Positions 8,152 through 17,583 of a stretch of DNA of 64,000 bases are shown piece by piece. The notes below the pieces were generated by a model. It saw only the letters and a program-made list of their open reading frames with translations. It searched no databases and was not told the DNA's origin. Each line of letters opens with the position of its first letter. The stretch's first letter is position 1. Source of the stretch: Kineococcus sp. NBC_00420 (GTDB lineage: Bacteria; Actinomycetota; Actinomycetes; Actinomycetales; Kineococcaceae); contig NZ_CP107930.1 in assembly GCF_036021035.1 (NCBI RefSeq), forward strand, positions 4,340,001 to 4,404,000, read 5' to 3'. The position numbers and the translations under genes were made by a program.

Positions 8152-9165
8152 GTGGTGGGTCCAGGTCGTCCGCCCACGATGCGTGACGTCGCAGCGCACG
8201 CCGGGGTCAGCATCAGCACCGTCTCGCGGGTCGTCAACGCCGAGAGGTACGTCGACCCGGGCACGCGCGAGAAGGTCGAGGCGTCCGTCGCGAGCCTGGG
8301 GTTCCTGCGCAACGAGAGCGCCCGCACGCTCCGGCCAGGGCAGCGCACCGCGACGATCGCCCTCGTCGTCGAGGACCTCACGAACCCCTTCTCCGCCGAC
8401 CTGGCCCACGGGGTCGAACTCGTCGCGGCCGGCGCGGGGTACGTGATGCTGCTGCTCTCGACCGGTCGCGACGCGAACGGCGACCGGGACCGGGCCCGGG
8501 AACGCGAGATCGTCGCCGAACTGCTGAGCCGCCGGGTGGACGGCGTCCTGATCGTCCCGGGGGCCGACGACGCGGACGGCCACTACGCCGCGCTCGCCGA
8601 GCGCGCCCCCGTCGTCTTCGTCGACCGCCTCCCGCGCGGGGTCCGGGGTGACGTCGTCCTGCTGGACAACTCCGGCGGCAGCCGGCGTCTCACGACGTGG
8701 TTGCTGGACCGGGGGCACCGCCGGATCGGCTACGTCGGCGGCGACCAGCGCTCCGGTCCGGGATCCCGCCGGTACGCGGGGTTCCGTGCGGCGCTCAAGG
8801 CGGCGGGGATCGGTGAGGAGCCCGAACTGCTCCGGTTCGGTCACCACAGCAGCGACGAGGCCAGGACCGCGACGAACGGGCTCCTCGCGCTGTCGCGACC
8901 GCCCACCGCGCTGTTCTGCGACAACAACCGGATGACGGTCGGGGCACTGCTCGCCGTCCACCGGGCGCGGGCCGACGTCGTCCTCGCGGGTTTCGACACC
9001 GTGGAACTCGCCGAGGTCCTCGTGGACCGGGTCGCCCTCGTGACCTACGATCCCGTCGACGTCGGTCGCCGGGCGGCGAGGCTGCTCACCGAGCGGCTGT
9101 CCGGCGAGACGTCCGCCCCACGCCGCATCACCGTTCCGGTCGAACTCGCGGAGTTCGGCAGCTGA
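8152..9165 (+). CDS. LacI-family transcriptional regulator (mannoside operon)
   Basis: Protein of about 337 residues. The helix-turn-helix TMRDVAAHAGVSISTVSRVV is followed by the hinge-type segment and a periplasmic-binding-like sensor domain (ALVVEDLTNPFSADLAHG, GYVGGDQRSGPGSRRYAGF, FCDNNRMTVGAL). An A-G7 purine run just upstream makes the GTG pair at 8152/8155 the likely start; an ATG at 8179 is also possible. It precedes a GH38 alpha-mannosidase by 24 bp on the same strand, so it probably represses mannoside use. The effector is unknown. Confidence 0.93.
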   Translation: MVGPGRPPTMRDVAAHAGVSISTVSRVVNAERYVDPGTREKVEASVASLGFLRNESARTLRPGQRTATIALVVEDLTNPFSADLAHGVELVAAGAGYVMLLLSTGRDANGDRDRAREREIVAELLSRRVDGVLIVPGADDADGHYAALAERAPVVFVDRLPRGVRGDVVLLDNSGGSRRLTTWLLDRGHRRIGYVGGDQRSGPGSRRYAGFRAALKAAGIGEEPELLRFGHHSSDEARTATNGLLALSRPPTALFCDNNRMTVGALLAVHRARADVVLAGFDTVELAEVLVDRVALVTYDPVDVGRRAARLLTERLSGETSAPRRITVPVELAEFGS

Positions 9166-9189
9166 AGAAGGACCGTCGAGGAGGACGTC

Positions 9190-12100
9190 GTGCACGACCA
9201 GCGTCAGGTCACCGAAGCCCGTCTGGAACGAGCGGTCGTGCAGCGCATCGCGCCCGCCGTGCACACCCGGTCCCTGCCCGTGGAGGTGGCCGCCTGGCCC
9301 GCACCGGGTGAACCCGTCCCGATCGAGGAGGGCCTCGGCGCGACGTACGGTGAGTTCGCCGTGGGGCAGGCCTGGGGACCGCCCTGGAGCACCACCTGGT
9401 TCCGGTTGCGCGGGGAGGTCCCGGCGGACTGGGCCGGACGTGAGGTCGAGGTCGTGTTCGACCTGGGCACCGACGCCCGCAACGTGGGGTTCCAGGCGGA
9501 AGGGCTCGTCTACACGCCGGCGGGCGAACCGGTGAAGTCCATCAACCCGCTCTCGACCTGGATCCCGGTGCCGGCCGGGACGACGACGTTCGAGTTCTTC
9601 GTCGAGGCCGCGGCCAACCCCGACGTGCTCGGTGGCGGCGGGCGGGCGTTCGACCCCTCCCCGATGGGTGACGTGCTGACCGCCCCGAGGGACCCGCTCT
9701 ACGTCCTGGCCCGCGCCGACCTCTGCGTGCGCGACGTCGAGGTCGCCGAGCTGCTGAGCGACCTGGAGGTCCTCGGTGGGCTGATGCTGGAACTCCCGCT
9801 CGAGGACGCCCGGCGCTACGAACTCCTGCGGGGCATCGACCTGGCGCTCGACGCCCTCGACCCGCACGACGTGGCGGGCTCCGCCGCCCGGACGCGGGCG
9901 GTGCTCGCTCCGCTGTTCGCCGCGAAGGCCCGCGCCTCGGCGCACCGCGTCAGCGCCGTCGGCCACGCGCACATCGACTCCGCCTGGCTCTGGCCCCTGC
10001 GCGAGACGGTCCGCAAGGTCGCGCGGACGGCGGCGAACGTCACCCAGTTGATGGACGTGCACCCCTCCTTCGTCTACGCCATGAGTTCCGCCCAGCAGTT
10101 CGCCTGGATCGCCGAGCACCGCCCCGAGGTGCACGAGAAGGTGAAGCGGCGCATCGCCGAGGGACGTTTCGTCCCCGTCGGCAGCATGTGGGTCGAGTCC
10201 GACACCAACATGGTCGGGTCCGAGGCCATGGTCCGTCAGTTCCTCGAGGGCAAGGGGTACTTCGCCCGCGAGTACGGGATCGACACCGAGGAGGCGTGGC
10301 TCCCCGACTCCTTCGGGTACTCGGCCGCGCTGCCGCAGATCATGAAGCTCGCCGGGGTCCGCTGGTTCCTCACCCAGAAGATCTCCTGGAACACCGACAA
10401 CAAGTTCCCGCACCACACCTTCGACTGGGAGGGCATCGACGGCACCCGGATCTTCACCCACTTCCCGCCCGTCGACACCTACAACTCCGAGCTCTCGGCG
10501 AAGGAACTCGCGCACGCCGCCCGGAACTACCAGGAGAAGGGCCGCGCCGAGTGGTCCCTCGTCCCGTTCGGCTGGGGTGACGGCGGCGGTGGCCCCACCC
10601 GCGAGATGCTCTCCCGCGCGGACCGCCTCGGGGACCTGGAGGGCTCGACGAGGGTCTCGCTGCACTCACCCCGCGAGTTCTTCACCACCGCGGAGCAGGA
10701 CTACCCCGACCGGCCGGTGTGGTCGGGTGAGCTGTACCTGGAACTGCACCGCGGCACCTACACCTCGCAGGCGAAGACCAAGCAGGGCAACCGGCGCAAC
10801 GAGCACCTGCTGCGCGAGGCCGAGCTCTGGGCCACCACGGCGAGCGTCCGGCATGGAGCGGAGTACCCCGCGGCGAGGTTGCAGGAGCTGTGGCGGACGG
10901 TGCTGCTGCACCAGTTCCACGACATCCTGCCCGGTTCCTCGATCGCGTGGGTGCACCGCGAGGCCGCGGCCACCCACGCCCGGGTCAGCGCGGAACTCGA
11001 AGGGATCGTCGCGACCTCGTTGGCGACGGTGGCGGGGGAGGGCACGACCGCGCTCGTCGCCAACCCCACCCCGCACCCGCGCACCGGGGTGCCCGCGCTC
11101 GGTCTCGGCGTCGCGGAACCCTCCGCCGCCGTCGTGAACTTCACCTCCGACGGTCCGGACACCGTCCTGGACAACGGGGTGCTGCGGGTGCGCGTCGACG
11201 CGGCCGGCAACGTCACCTCCGTCCTCGACCTCGCCGCCGACCGGGAGGTGCTGCTGCCGGGGACGCACGCCGGTCTGCTGCAGCTGCACCGCGACACCCC
11301 CAACAAGTGGGACGCCTGGGACGTCGACGCGCACTACCGCCACGTCGTGCGCGACCTCGTCGAGGCCGACTCCGTCGAGCTGCACGCCGACGAGGGGGAA
11401 GGGGCGAGCGTCGTCGTCACCCGGTCCACCGGTGCGAGCACGCTCGTCCAGACGGTCCGGTTGCCGCGCGGGGAGTCCCGCATCGCCTACACCCTCGACG
11501 TCGACTGGCACGAGCGCGAGGCGATGCTCAAGGCGGCCTTCGGCCTCGACGTCCACGCCGACCGCTCGGCCTCCGAGATCCAGTTCGGCCACGTGTTCCG
11601 GGCGACCCACGAGAACACCAGCTGGGACGCCGCCCGGTTCGAGATCTGCGCGCACCGCTGGCTGCACGTCGCGGAGGCCGGGTACGGCGTCGCGGTGACG
11701 AACTCCGCCACCTACGGTCACGACGTGACCCGCTCGGTCGTGGCGGACGGCCGCCCCGGCACCACGGTGCGGTTGTCGCTGTTGCGGGCGCCGCTCTCGC
11801 CGGACCCGGAGACAGACCAGGGTCGTCACGTCCTGGAGTACTCCCTCGTGGTGGGGGCGGACATCGCCGACGCCGTGCGCGAGGGGTACCGGCAGAACCT
11901 GCCGGAACGGGTCGTCACCGGCGCCGGTCCGGTCGCGCCGCTCGTCGCCGTCGACGTCCCGGGCGTGGTGGTGGAGGCCGTGAAGCTCGCCGAGGACGGG
12001 TCGGGCGACGTCGTCGTCCGGCTCTACGAGTCCCTGGGGGCCCGCGAGCGGGCTCGGCTCACCTGGGGTTTCCCGGTCGCGTCGGTGTCCGAGGTCGACC

Positions 12101-12207
12101 TGCTCGAACGCCCGCGGGAGGAAGGCGTGACGAGCGTGCAGGACGGCGGGGCGAGCGTCTCGCTGCGGCCCTTCCAGATCCTCACCCTCCGCCTCGCCCG
12201 GGCCTGA
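9190..12207 (+). CDS. Alpha-mannosidase, GH38
   Basis: Protein of 1005 residues with no signal peptide, so it is a cytoplasmic retaining exo-mannosidase. After an N-terminal beta domain, the catalytic barrel starts with VGHAHIDSAWLWP (Zn ligands about H259 and D263... in HxHID). The catalytic nucleophile is the Asp of WLPDSFGYS, residue 373. A helical middle region (LHQFHDILPGSSIAWVHREA) and the C-terminal GH38 beta domains (RVDAAGNVTSVLD, LDVDWHEREAMLKA) follow. It follows the LacI gene closely and ends one base before the convergent larC stop. Its substrates are probably imported manno-oligosaccharides. Confidence 0.95.
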   Translation: MHDQRQVTEARLERAVVQRIAPAVHTRSLPVEVAAWPAPGEPVPIEEGLGATYGEFAVGQAWGPPWSTTWFRLRGEVPADWAGREVEVVFDLGTDARNVGFQAEGLVYTPAGEPVKSINPLSTWIPVPAGTTTFEFFVEAAANPDVLGGGGRAFDPSPMGDVLTAPRDPLYVLARADLCVRDVEVAELLSDLEVLGGLMLELPLEDARRYELLRGIDLALDALDPHDVAGSAARTRAVLAPLFAAKARASAHRVSAVGHAHIDSAWLWPLRETVRKVARTAANVTQLMDVHPSFVYAMSSAQQFAWIAEHRPEVHEKVKRRIAEGRFVPVGSMWVESDTNMVGSEAMVRQFLEGKGYFAREYGIDTEEAWLPDSFGYSAALPQIMKLAGVRWFLTQKISWNTDNKFPHHTFDWEGIDGTRIFTHFPPVDTYNSELSAKELAHAARNYQEKGRAEWSLVPFGWGDGGGGPTREMLSRADRLGDLEGSTRVSLHSPREFFTTAEQDYPDRPVWSGELYLELHRGTYTSQAKTKQGNRRNEHLLREAELWATTASVRHGAEYPAARLQELWRTVLLHQFHDILPGSSIAWVHREAAATHARVSAELEGIVATSLATVAGEGTTALVANPTPHPRTGVPALGLGVAEPSAAVVNFTSDGPDTVLDNGVLRVRVDAAGNVTSVLDLAADREVLLPGTHAGLLQLHRDTPNKWDAWDVDAHYRHVVRDLVEADSVELHADEGEGASVVVTRSTGASTLVQTVRLPRGESRIAYTLDVDWHEREAMLKAAFGLDVHADRSASEIQFGHVFRATHENTSWDAARFEICAHRWLHVAEAGYGVAVTNSATYGHDVTRSVVADGRPGTTVRLSLLRAPLSPDPETDQGRHVLEYSLVVGADIADAVREGYRQNLPERVVTGAGPVAPLVAVDVPGVVVEAVKLAEDGSGDVVVRLYESLGARERARLTWGFPVASVSEVDLLERPREEGVTSVQDGGASVSLRPFQILTLRLARA

Positions 12208-13428
12208 TCAGGGCGCGTCGCGCAGGACGGCGCCGGGGGGTGGGGGAGCGCCGACCACCCACCCGGCGTCGGCCGCGGCGGCGAGCGCGGCGGTCAGGGC
12301 GGTGCGTTCCGGCCGGCCGCTCGCCCGGGCCAGCGCGGCGACGGTGTCGAACTCCGGCATCACCTGCCGGACGATCCCGCCGGCGTGGCCGACCTTCACC
12401 GCGACGCTCCCGCCCTCGACCGCCACGTCGACCCAGCCCCGCGGCAGCGCGAACCGGGTGCAGTCGCTGCGGCGCACGCCCAGCGTCGACGTGCTCGCGA
12501 CCACCTCCGCCTCGAGCGCGTCGGCGCGTTCGGGCGCGGCGAGCACGGTGAGGACGTGCGCCGGGCGGCCCTTCTTCATGAGGACGGGGACGAGCCACGC
12601 GTCGTCGGCGCCGGTGGCGAGCAACCCTGCGAGGACCCCCGGCCACAACCGGGGGTCGAGGTCGTCGACGTTCGCCTCGAGCTGGACCCCGCGGCGACGC
12701 GGAACCGCTGCGGCCGTGCGCGTTCCGACGACCACCCGGGTCACGTTCGGACGCCCGGCGACGTCGCGCGTCCCCGCCCCGGTGCCCGACCCCGTGACCC
12801 GCAGCCCGGGCAGGTCCTCGTCCTCGCCGAGCGCCGCGAGGAGGGCCATGCCGGTGGGGGTGGTGAGTTCGCCCTCGCCGCCGGCCAGCACCCGCCGGCC
12901 CCGGGAGAGTTCCACGACGGCCGGGACGGGGACGGGGATCGAGCCGTGCGCGGCCCGGACCCGTCCCGAGCCGAGCGCGACGGCTCCCGAGCTCACGGTG
13001 GTGATCCCGAGGTCGTGCAGCGCGGCGCAGACCCCGACGACGTCGGCGATCGAGTCGAGCGCGCCGACCTCGTGGAAGTGCACGTCGGCCGCGGGCACCC
13101 CGTGGACGTGGCCCTCGGCCCGGGCCAGCAGCGCGAACACCGCGGTGGCGTCGTCGCGCACCCGCGCCGCGAGGCCCGCGCCGGCCAGCATCGCCTCGAT
13201 GCTCGACCAGCTGCGGTGCGGCGGGTCCTCGTCGCGCAGGTCCACCTCGGCCTTCGTGGCCCGCAGCCCGGCCCGGGTGACGGTCGCCGTCGAGATCGCC
13301 ACGGCGTCCCCCACGACCGCGGCCACGGCGCCCCGGACGGCGTCCAGGGACGCGCCCGCGTCCAGCAGGGCGCCGAGCAGCATGTCCCCGGCGATGCCGG
13401 CGGAGGCGTCGATCCACGCGTGCGTCAT
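12208..13428 (-). CDS. larC: Nickel-pincer cofactor biosynthesis protein LarC (nickel insertase)
   Basis: LarC uses CTP to insert Ni into pyridinium-3,5-bisthiocarboxylic acid mononucleotide. The 406-residue protein opens with AWIDASAGIAGDMLLGALLD, the family signature, has FHEVGALDSIADVVG in the middle, LTTPTGMALLA, and the C-terminal LEANVDDLDP, VLMKKGRP and CTRFALPRGWV blocks. In Lactobacillus plantarum the two LarC halves are joined through a frameshift; here both lie in a single uninterrupted frame. The ATG overlaps the larB stop (ATGA). With larB and larE it supplies the cofactor for the LarA-family enzyme at 19114. Confidence 0.95.
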   Translation of the reverse strand: MTHAWIDASAGIAGDMLLGALLDAGASLDAVRGAVAAVVGDAVAISTATVTRAGLRATKAEVDLRDEDPPHRSWSSIEAMLAGAGLAARVRDDATAVFALLARAEGHVHGVPAADVHFHEVGALDSIADVVGVCAALHDLGITTVSSGAVALGSGRVRAAHGSIPVPVPAVVELSRGRRVLAGGEGELTTPTGMALLAALGEDEDLPGLRVTGSGTGAGTRDVAGRPNVTRVVVGTRTAAAVPRRRGVQLEANVDDLDPRLWPGVLAGLLATGADDAWLVPVLMKKGRPAHVLTVLAAPERADALEAEVVASTSTLGVRRSDCTRFALPRGWVDVAVEGGSVAVKVGHAGGIVRQVMPEFDTVAALARASGRPERTALTAALAAAADAGWVVGAPPPPGAVLRDAP

Positions 13429-14114
13429 GCCCCGTCCTCCTGCGGTGCGGCGATCTGCGCGGCCAGGTGACCTGCGCCGTACCCGTTGTCGATGTTCACG
13501 ACGCTCACGCCCGGCGCGCAGGAGTTCAGCATGGTCAGCAGCGGGGCGAGCCCGCCGAACGCCGCGCCGTAGCCGACGGAGGTCGGCAACCCGACGACCG
13601 GGGCGCTCACCAGCCCGGCGACGACGCTGGGCAGCGCGCCGTCCATCCCGGCGGCCACGACGATCACCCGGGCCCGGCGGAGCAGGTCGAGGCGCGCGAG
13701 CACGCGGTGCAGCCCGGCGACGCCGACGTCGACGACGAGTTCGCTGCGCCGGCCCAGGTAGCCCGCGGTGAGGTGCGCCTCCCGTGCGGCGGGCAGGTCG
13801 GAGGTCCCCGCGGCGAGCACGACGACGAGGCCGCCCCGCGGTTCCGGCCGCGTCGGCGGCCAGGCCAGCAACCCGGCGCTCTCGTCGTGGAACGCGTCGG
13901 GCAGGACGTCCAGGACGGCGGCGGCGTGCTCGGCGCCGGCCCGGGTGAACAACGTCGTGACGTCGGGACGCCCGGCGAGGGCGGTCGCGATGCGCCGCAC
14001 CTGCTCGGGGGTCTTGCCGGCGCAGTAGACCGCCTCGGGGTAGCCGCGCCGCGCCCCCCGGTCCAGGTCGAGCTCGGCGATCCCGGCCAGCGGGTCGGGG
14101 AGCGGTTCAGCCAC
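13425..14114 (-). CDS. larB: Nickel-pincer cofactor biosynthesis protein LarB (NaAD carboxylase/hydrolase)
   Basis: LarB carboxylates the pyridine ring of nicotinic acid adenine dinucleotide at C5 and splits off AMP. The 229-residue protein has an N-terminal PEAVYCAGKTPEQV block, in which the Cys/Lys region belongs to the NaAD-binding site. A PurE-like C-terminal domain follows: VLAAGTSDLPAAREAH, GMDGALPSVVAGLV and GLPTSVGYGAAFGGLAPLL. The GTG start overlaps the larE stop by 8 nt, and the stop overlaps larC, so the three genes form one coupled unit in the order larE-larB-larC. Confidence 0.95.
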   Translation of the reverse strand: MAEPLPDPLAGIAELDLDRGARRGYPEAVYCAGKTPEQVRRIATALAGRPDVTTLFTRAGAEHAAAVLDVLPDAFHDESAGLLAWPPTRPEPRGGLVVVLAAGTSDLPAAREAHLTAGYLGRRSELVVDVGVAGLHRVLARLDLLRRARVIVVAAGMDGALPSVVAGLVSAPVVGLPTSVGYGAAFGGLAPLLTMLNSCAPGVSVVNIDNGYGAGHLAAQIAAPQEDGA

Positions 14115-14952
14115 GTTGCAGCACCTCCAGGGTGAACGCCCCGGACTGCATCCCGGCGAGGTCGAGGGTCGCCCAGCGGAACCCCGCGCCGCGCACGGCG
14201 CTCAGCACGCCCGGGCGCAGCTCGCCGGCCGCGCGCAGCAGGTCCTCGGGGTGCAGTTCGAGCCGGGCGATCTCGCCGTGGTGGCGGACCCGGACGTCCG
14301 CCAACCCCAGCGCGTGCAGCGCCGCCTCGGCGGCCTCCACCTGGGCGAGCTTCGCCGGGGTGACCTCCTGGTGGTGCGGGATGCGGGACGCGAGGCACGG
14401 CGCGGCGGGTTTGTCGGCGCAGGGCAGGGCCCAGGCCCGGGCGAGCGCGCGGACCTGCGCCTTGTCCATGCCGGCGTCGGCCAGTGGACGCAGGACTCGG
14501 TGCGCCGCAGCGGCTCTCGACCCCGGACGGTCGGGACGCCGGGCGTCGTCGGCGTTCTCGCCGTAGGCGACGGCGTCCAGGCCGTGGGCCTGCACGACGT
14601 CGTCGTCGATCCGCTGGAACAGCTCGTCCTTGCAGTGGAAGCAGCGGTCCGGCCCGTTGGCGCGGTAGGCGGGGTTGTCGCCCTCGCGGGTCGCGACCTC
14701 CAGTACCCGGACCCCGACGTGGGCGGCGACGTCGTGGGCCGCGACCCGTTCGCTCGCGGGCAGGCTCGGGGACACCCCGAGGACGGCGGTCACCCGGGAC
14801 GCCCCCAGCGTGCGCGCCGCGGCCGCCAGCACGACGGAGGAGTCCACCCCGCCGGAGAACGCGACGCCGAGCCGCTCGATGCCCTCGAAGCAGCGCGCCA
14901 GCGGGCCGGGCACCCCGTCCCGGTCGGGGGGGACGGGTGACGAGCTGGGCAT
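14107..14952 (-). CDS. larE: ATP-dependent sulfur transferase LarE
   Basis: LarE adenylates the pyridine dicarboxylate and converts its carboxylates to thiocarboxylates. The 281-residue protein has the PP-loop AFSGGVDSSV, then RCFHCKDELF and YGENADDARR. The PCLASRIPH motif has a conserved Cys in the position of the sulfur-donating cysteine of sacrificial LarE enzymes (my reading, not aligned). GGAAGGAA sits about 6 nt before the ATG at 14952 and fixes the start. It is divergent from the LacI gene at 15109, and the shared promoter holds the GTTGC repeat described separately. Confidence 0.94.
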   Translation of the reverse strand: MPSSSPVPPDRDGVPGPLARCFEGIERLGVAFSGGVDSSVVLAAAARTLGASRVTAVLGVSPSLPASERVAAHDVAAHVGVRVLEVATREGDNPAYRANGPDRCFHCKDELFQRIDDDVVQAHGLDAVAYGENADDARRPDRPGSRAAAAHRVLRPLADAGMDKAQVRALARAWALPCADKPAAPCLASRIPHHQEVTPAKLAQVEAAEAALHALGLADVRVRHHGEIARLELHPEDLLRAAGELRPGVLSAVRGAGFRWATLDLAGMQSGAFTLEVLQRG

Positions 14953-15039
14953 CGCGGTTCCTTCCGGTTCGCTCGGGCGACCGCACGCGGACGGTCCTGC
15001 ACCCCATTCAAGCCACCCGGGACAGCGGGGACCACCACG

Positions 15040-15054
15040 GTTGCCAGGAGTTGC
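15040..15054. promoter_or_regulatory. GTTGC-N5-GTTGC direct repeat in the larE/lacI divergent promoter
   Basis: Two GTTGC boxes at 15040-15044 and 15050-15054 are spaced one helical turn apart (10-bp period). A nearly identical site, GTTGCCRGGAGTTGCYAC, lies in the uxaC/larA-like intergenic region at 19044. An outer inverted repeat, CGGTTGC at 15038-15044 and GCAACCG at 15066-15072, frames this copy. It probably binds a regulator shared by the lar and uxa genes; the regulator is not known. Confidence 0.5.
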
Positions 15055-15108
15055 TACGGTCGCCCGCAACCGCGGGGCGACGGGGCGACGGGGGACCGGA
15101 GGTGGGAC

Positions 15109-16224
15109 GTGGACGAGGTGGGCGAGCTCCCACCCGGGGCGTCCCCCGAACCTCCCGGGCCGGCCCGCGACGCCACCGTCACCATCTACGACGTCGCGGC
15201 GGCCGCCGGGGTGTCCGCCTCGACCGTCTCGCGGGCCTTGTCGAAACCCGGGCGGGTGAGCTTCCGCACCGCCGAACACGTCCGCCGGGTGGCCACCGAG
15301 CTGGGGTACCGGTCCTCGCGGACGCTGCTGCCGATGTCCGCCCGCGGGACGGGCGTGCTCGCCTTCGTGGTCGCCGACATCGCCAACCCGGTGTTCGTCG
15401 GGATGATCCGCGGGGCCGAGCGGGCCGCGGCCCGGTACGACCTCACCTTGGCGATCGTCGAGACGCAGGAGTCCGAGCACGCCGAGGCGCAGGCCCTGGC
15501 CCGTCTGGAGGCGACGGTGGACGGTTTCGTCCTGGCCTCCTCCCGGCTGAGCGACCAGGCGATCCGGGCGGTGGCGAAGCGCCGGCCGGTCGTCGTGCTG
15601 AACCGTTCCGTCGGGTCGGTCACCTCGGTGCTCAGCGACAACGTCCGGGCCGTCAAGAAGGCCGCCGAGCACCTCGTGGAGCGGGGACACTCCTCCATCG
15701 CCTACCTCGCCGGGCCCGAGAACTCCTACGCGGACGGGACCCGCTGGCGCGGTCTGCAGGAGGCGGGTCTGGAGCTGGACCTGCGGGTCGTCCGCATCGG
15801 CGCGAACCTGCCCACCCTGCGCGGGGGGGCCGAGGCCGCGCAGGTCTGGGGGAGGCGCCCGACCACCGCGGTCATCGCCTACAACGACCTCATGGCCATC
15901 GGGTTCCTCAAGGCGGTGACCGCGGGCGGGCGCCGTGTCCCGCAGGACGTCAGCGTCATCGGGTTCGACAACATCGTCGACGCGGAACTCGTCGGGCTGA
16001 CGTCGATCGCGGCGCCGCTGGTGGACATCGGGTCCACCGGGGTCGCGCACGTGGCCTCCGGCACCGTCCGCCACACCGGTGGGGTCCGCGACGGCCTCAC
16101 CGGCGAACCCGTCCTGCTGCCGGCCTGGCTCGTCGTGCGCGGGTCCACCGGCCCCCACGCCGGCTCACGCCCCGCCCGGCGCCCGGCGACCTCAGTCCGT
16201 CGGGGTCAGCGCCGCGAGGCGTGA
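15109..16224 (+). CDS. LacI-family transcriptional regulator (hexuronate/nickel-cofactor block)
   Basis: Protein of 371 residues. A short Pro-rich N-terminal tail of about 22 residues precedes the DNA-binding helix-turn-helix TIYDVAAAAGVSASTVSRAL. The sensor domain has VVADIANPVFVGMIRGAE, HSSIAYLAGPENSYADG, AYNDLMAIGFL and VSVIGFDNI. GGAGG at 15098-15102 lies 6 nt before the GTG at 15109. It is divergent from larE and convergent with uxuB (33-bp overlap of coding ends). It is the best candidate to control larEBC, uxaC-uxuB and the larA-like gene. The ligand is likely a uronate or aldonate, by inference. Confidence 0.92.
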   Translation: MDEVGELPPGASPEPPGPARDATVTIYDVAAAAGVSASTVSRALSKPGRVSFRTAEHVRRVATELGYRSSRTLLPMSARGTGVLAFVVADIANPVFVGMIRGAERAAARYDLTLAIVETQESEHAEAQALARLEATVDGFVLASSRLSDQAIRAVAKRRPVVVLNRSVGSVTSVLSDNVRAVKKAAEHLVERGHSSIAYLAGPENSYADGTRWRGLQEAGLELDLRVVRIGANLPTLRGGAEAAQVWGRRPTTAVIAYNDLMAIGFLKAVTAGGRRVPQDVSVIGFDNIVDAELVGLTSIAAPLVDIGSTGVAHVASGTVRHTGGVRDGLTGEPVLLPAWLVVRGSTGPHAGSRPARRPATSVRRGQRREA

Positions 16225-17583
16225 CGCGACGAGCTCCACGAGCTCGCGGTCCTCCCCGAGCCCGGGGTGCAGCAGGTCCAGGACGTCCGGGACCCCCTGC
16301 GCCGCAGCGTGCTCCGCCCGGTCCGCCGCCGGGTCGTCGACGGGGGCCCCGACGCCCCGCAGGTGCAGGACCCACGCCGCGATCGCCGTCGCGCAGCCCA
16401 CCGGTGACCGGCCGGCAGCGCGTTCGGCCAGCAGGGCGGGGACGATCCGCAACGGCAGCTTGAGCGAACCGCCGGCGGCGATCTGCGCGAGCAGGTGCCG
16501 CACCCCGGGGTTCGCGTAGCGCTCCAGCAACGCCGCCCGGTACGCGGTGAGCTCCTCGGCCGGGAGGTCGAGGTGGCGGCAGGCCTCGTCCCAGAACTCC
16601 TCGACCCAGCCCCGGCACTCCGGGTCGGCGACGGCGTCGGCGATGGTGCGGTGACCCCGCACGCTCGCGGCGTAGGCCAGCAGCGAGTGCGACCCGTTGA
16701 GCAGCCAGAGCTTGCGCCGTTCGTAGGGGGTCACGTCGTCGACGAAGGTCACCCCGGCGCTCTCCCAGGCCGGTCGGCCGGCGGGGAAGCGTCCGCTGAC
16801 GACCCACTCCGAGAACGGCTCCGTCGGGACGGGTGCCTCGTCGGTGGTCCCGGTCAGCGCGGTCACCGTGGCGAGCACCTCCTCGGTCGTCGCGGGTGTG
16901 ATCCGGTCGACCATGGAGTCGGCGAAGTCGACCTCCGCCCCGATCCACGCGTGCAGCGCGCTGTCGAGGAGTTCCGCCAGTTCCAGCACGACCGTCGCGG
17001 TCACCGCCCCGTTGTGCGCGAGGTTGTCGCAGGAGAGCACCGTGACCGGGCCTGCTCCGGCCGCCCGGCGGGCGGCGAGACCCGCGACGAGGCGCCCCGG
17101 CAGGGTGGTCACCGGGGCGGTGACGTCGGTGCGCAGGGCCTGCAGGTCGGCGACGACGTCGGAGCGGTCGACGTCGAGGTGCCCGTCGCCCGTGCGCAGG
17201 TAGGCGGCCTCGGTCGCCGTGATCGTGACGATCGCCGTCTCGCGGCGGCGCAGCAGGTCCAGGTAGGTGTCGTGGTCGGTGCTGGGGTGCACCTGCGCGA
17301 GCGACCCGATCACCTCGGCGTGGTCGCCGTCGGCCCCGCGCACGAGCAGCGTGTAGAGCCCGTCCTGGCGGGCGAGGCGGACGGCGGCGTCGGGACGACG
17401 GCCGGTGAACGCGGCGATGCCCCAGTCCGCGGCGTCGCTGGCGTGCGCGGTGTACCAGGCCTGGTGGGCGCGGTGGAAGTTCCCCAGCCCCAGGTGCACG
17501 ATGCGCACCGGCGGCGCGGGCGGGGTTCCGGGCAGGTCGCGGGACAGGCGCACGGTCTGAGGGCCGGTCTGGGTGCGGGTCAC
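16192..17583 (-). CDS. uxuB: Mannitol dehydrogenase family protein, probable fructuronate reductase
   Basis: Protein of 463 residues of the polyol-specific long-chain dehydrogenase family. The N-terminal Rossmann motif is IVHLGLGNFHRAHQAWYT. Signature segments include VLSCDNLAHNGAV, DFADSMVDRITPAT, and the catalytic Lys region RRKLWLLNGSHSLLAY. It reduces D-fructuronate to D-mannonate in the glucuronate pathway, a role supported by its direct coupling to uxaC: its GTG at 17583 overlaps the uxaC stop (GTGA). A mannitol or tagaturonate substrate is possible but less likely given the context. Its 3' end overlaps the convergent LacI gene. Confidence 0.88.
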   Translation of the reverse strand: MTRTQTGPQTVRLSRDLPGTPPAPPVRIVHLGLGNFHRAHQAWYTAHASDAADWGIAAFTGRRPDAAVRLARQDGLYTLLVRGADGDHAEVIGSLAQVHPSTDHDTYLDLLRRRETAIVTITATEAAYLRTGDGHLDVDRSDVVADLQALRTDVTAPVTTLPGRLVAGLAARRAAGAGPVTVLSCDNLAHNGAVTATVVLELAELLDSALHAWIGAEVDFADSMVDRITPATTEEVLATVTALTGTTDEAPVPTEPFSEWVVSGRFPAGRPAWESAGVTFVDDVTPYERRKLWLLNGSHSLLAYAASVRGHRTIADAVADPECRGWVEEFWDEACRHLDLPAEELTAYRAALLERYANPGVRHLLAQIAAGGSLKLPLRIVPALLAERAAGRSPVGCATAIAAWVLHLRGVGAPVDDPAADRAEHAAAQGVPDVLDLLHPGLGEDRELVELVASRLAALTPTD

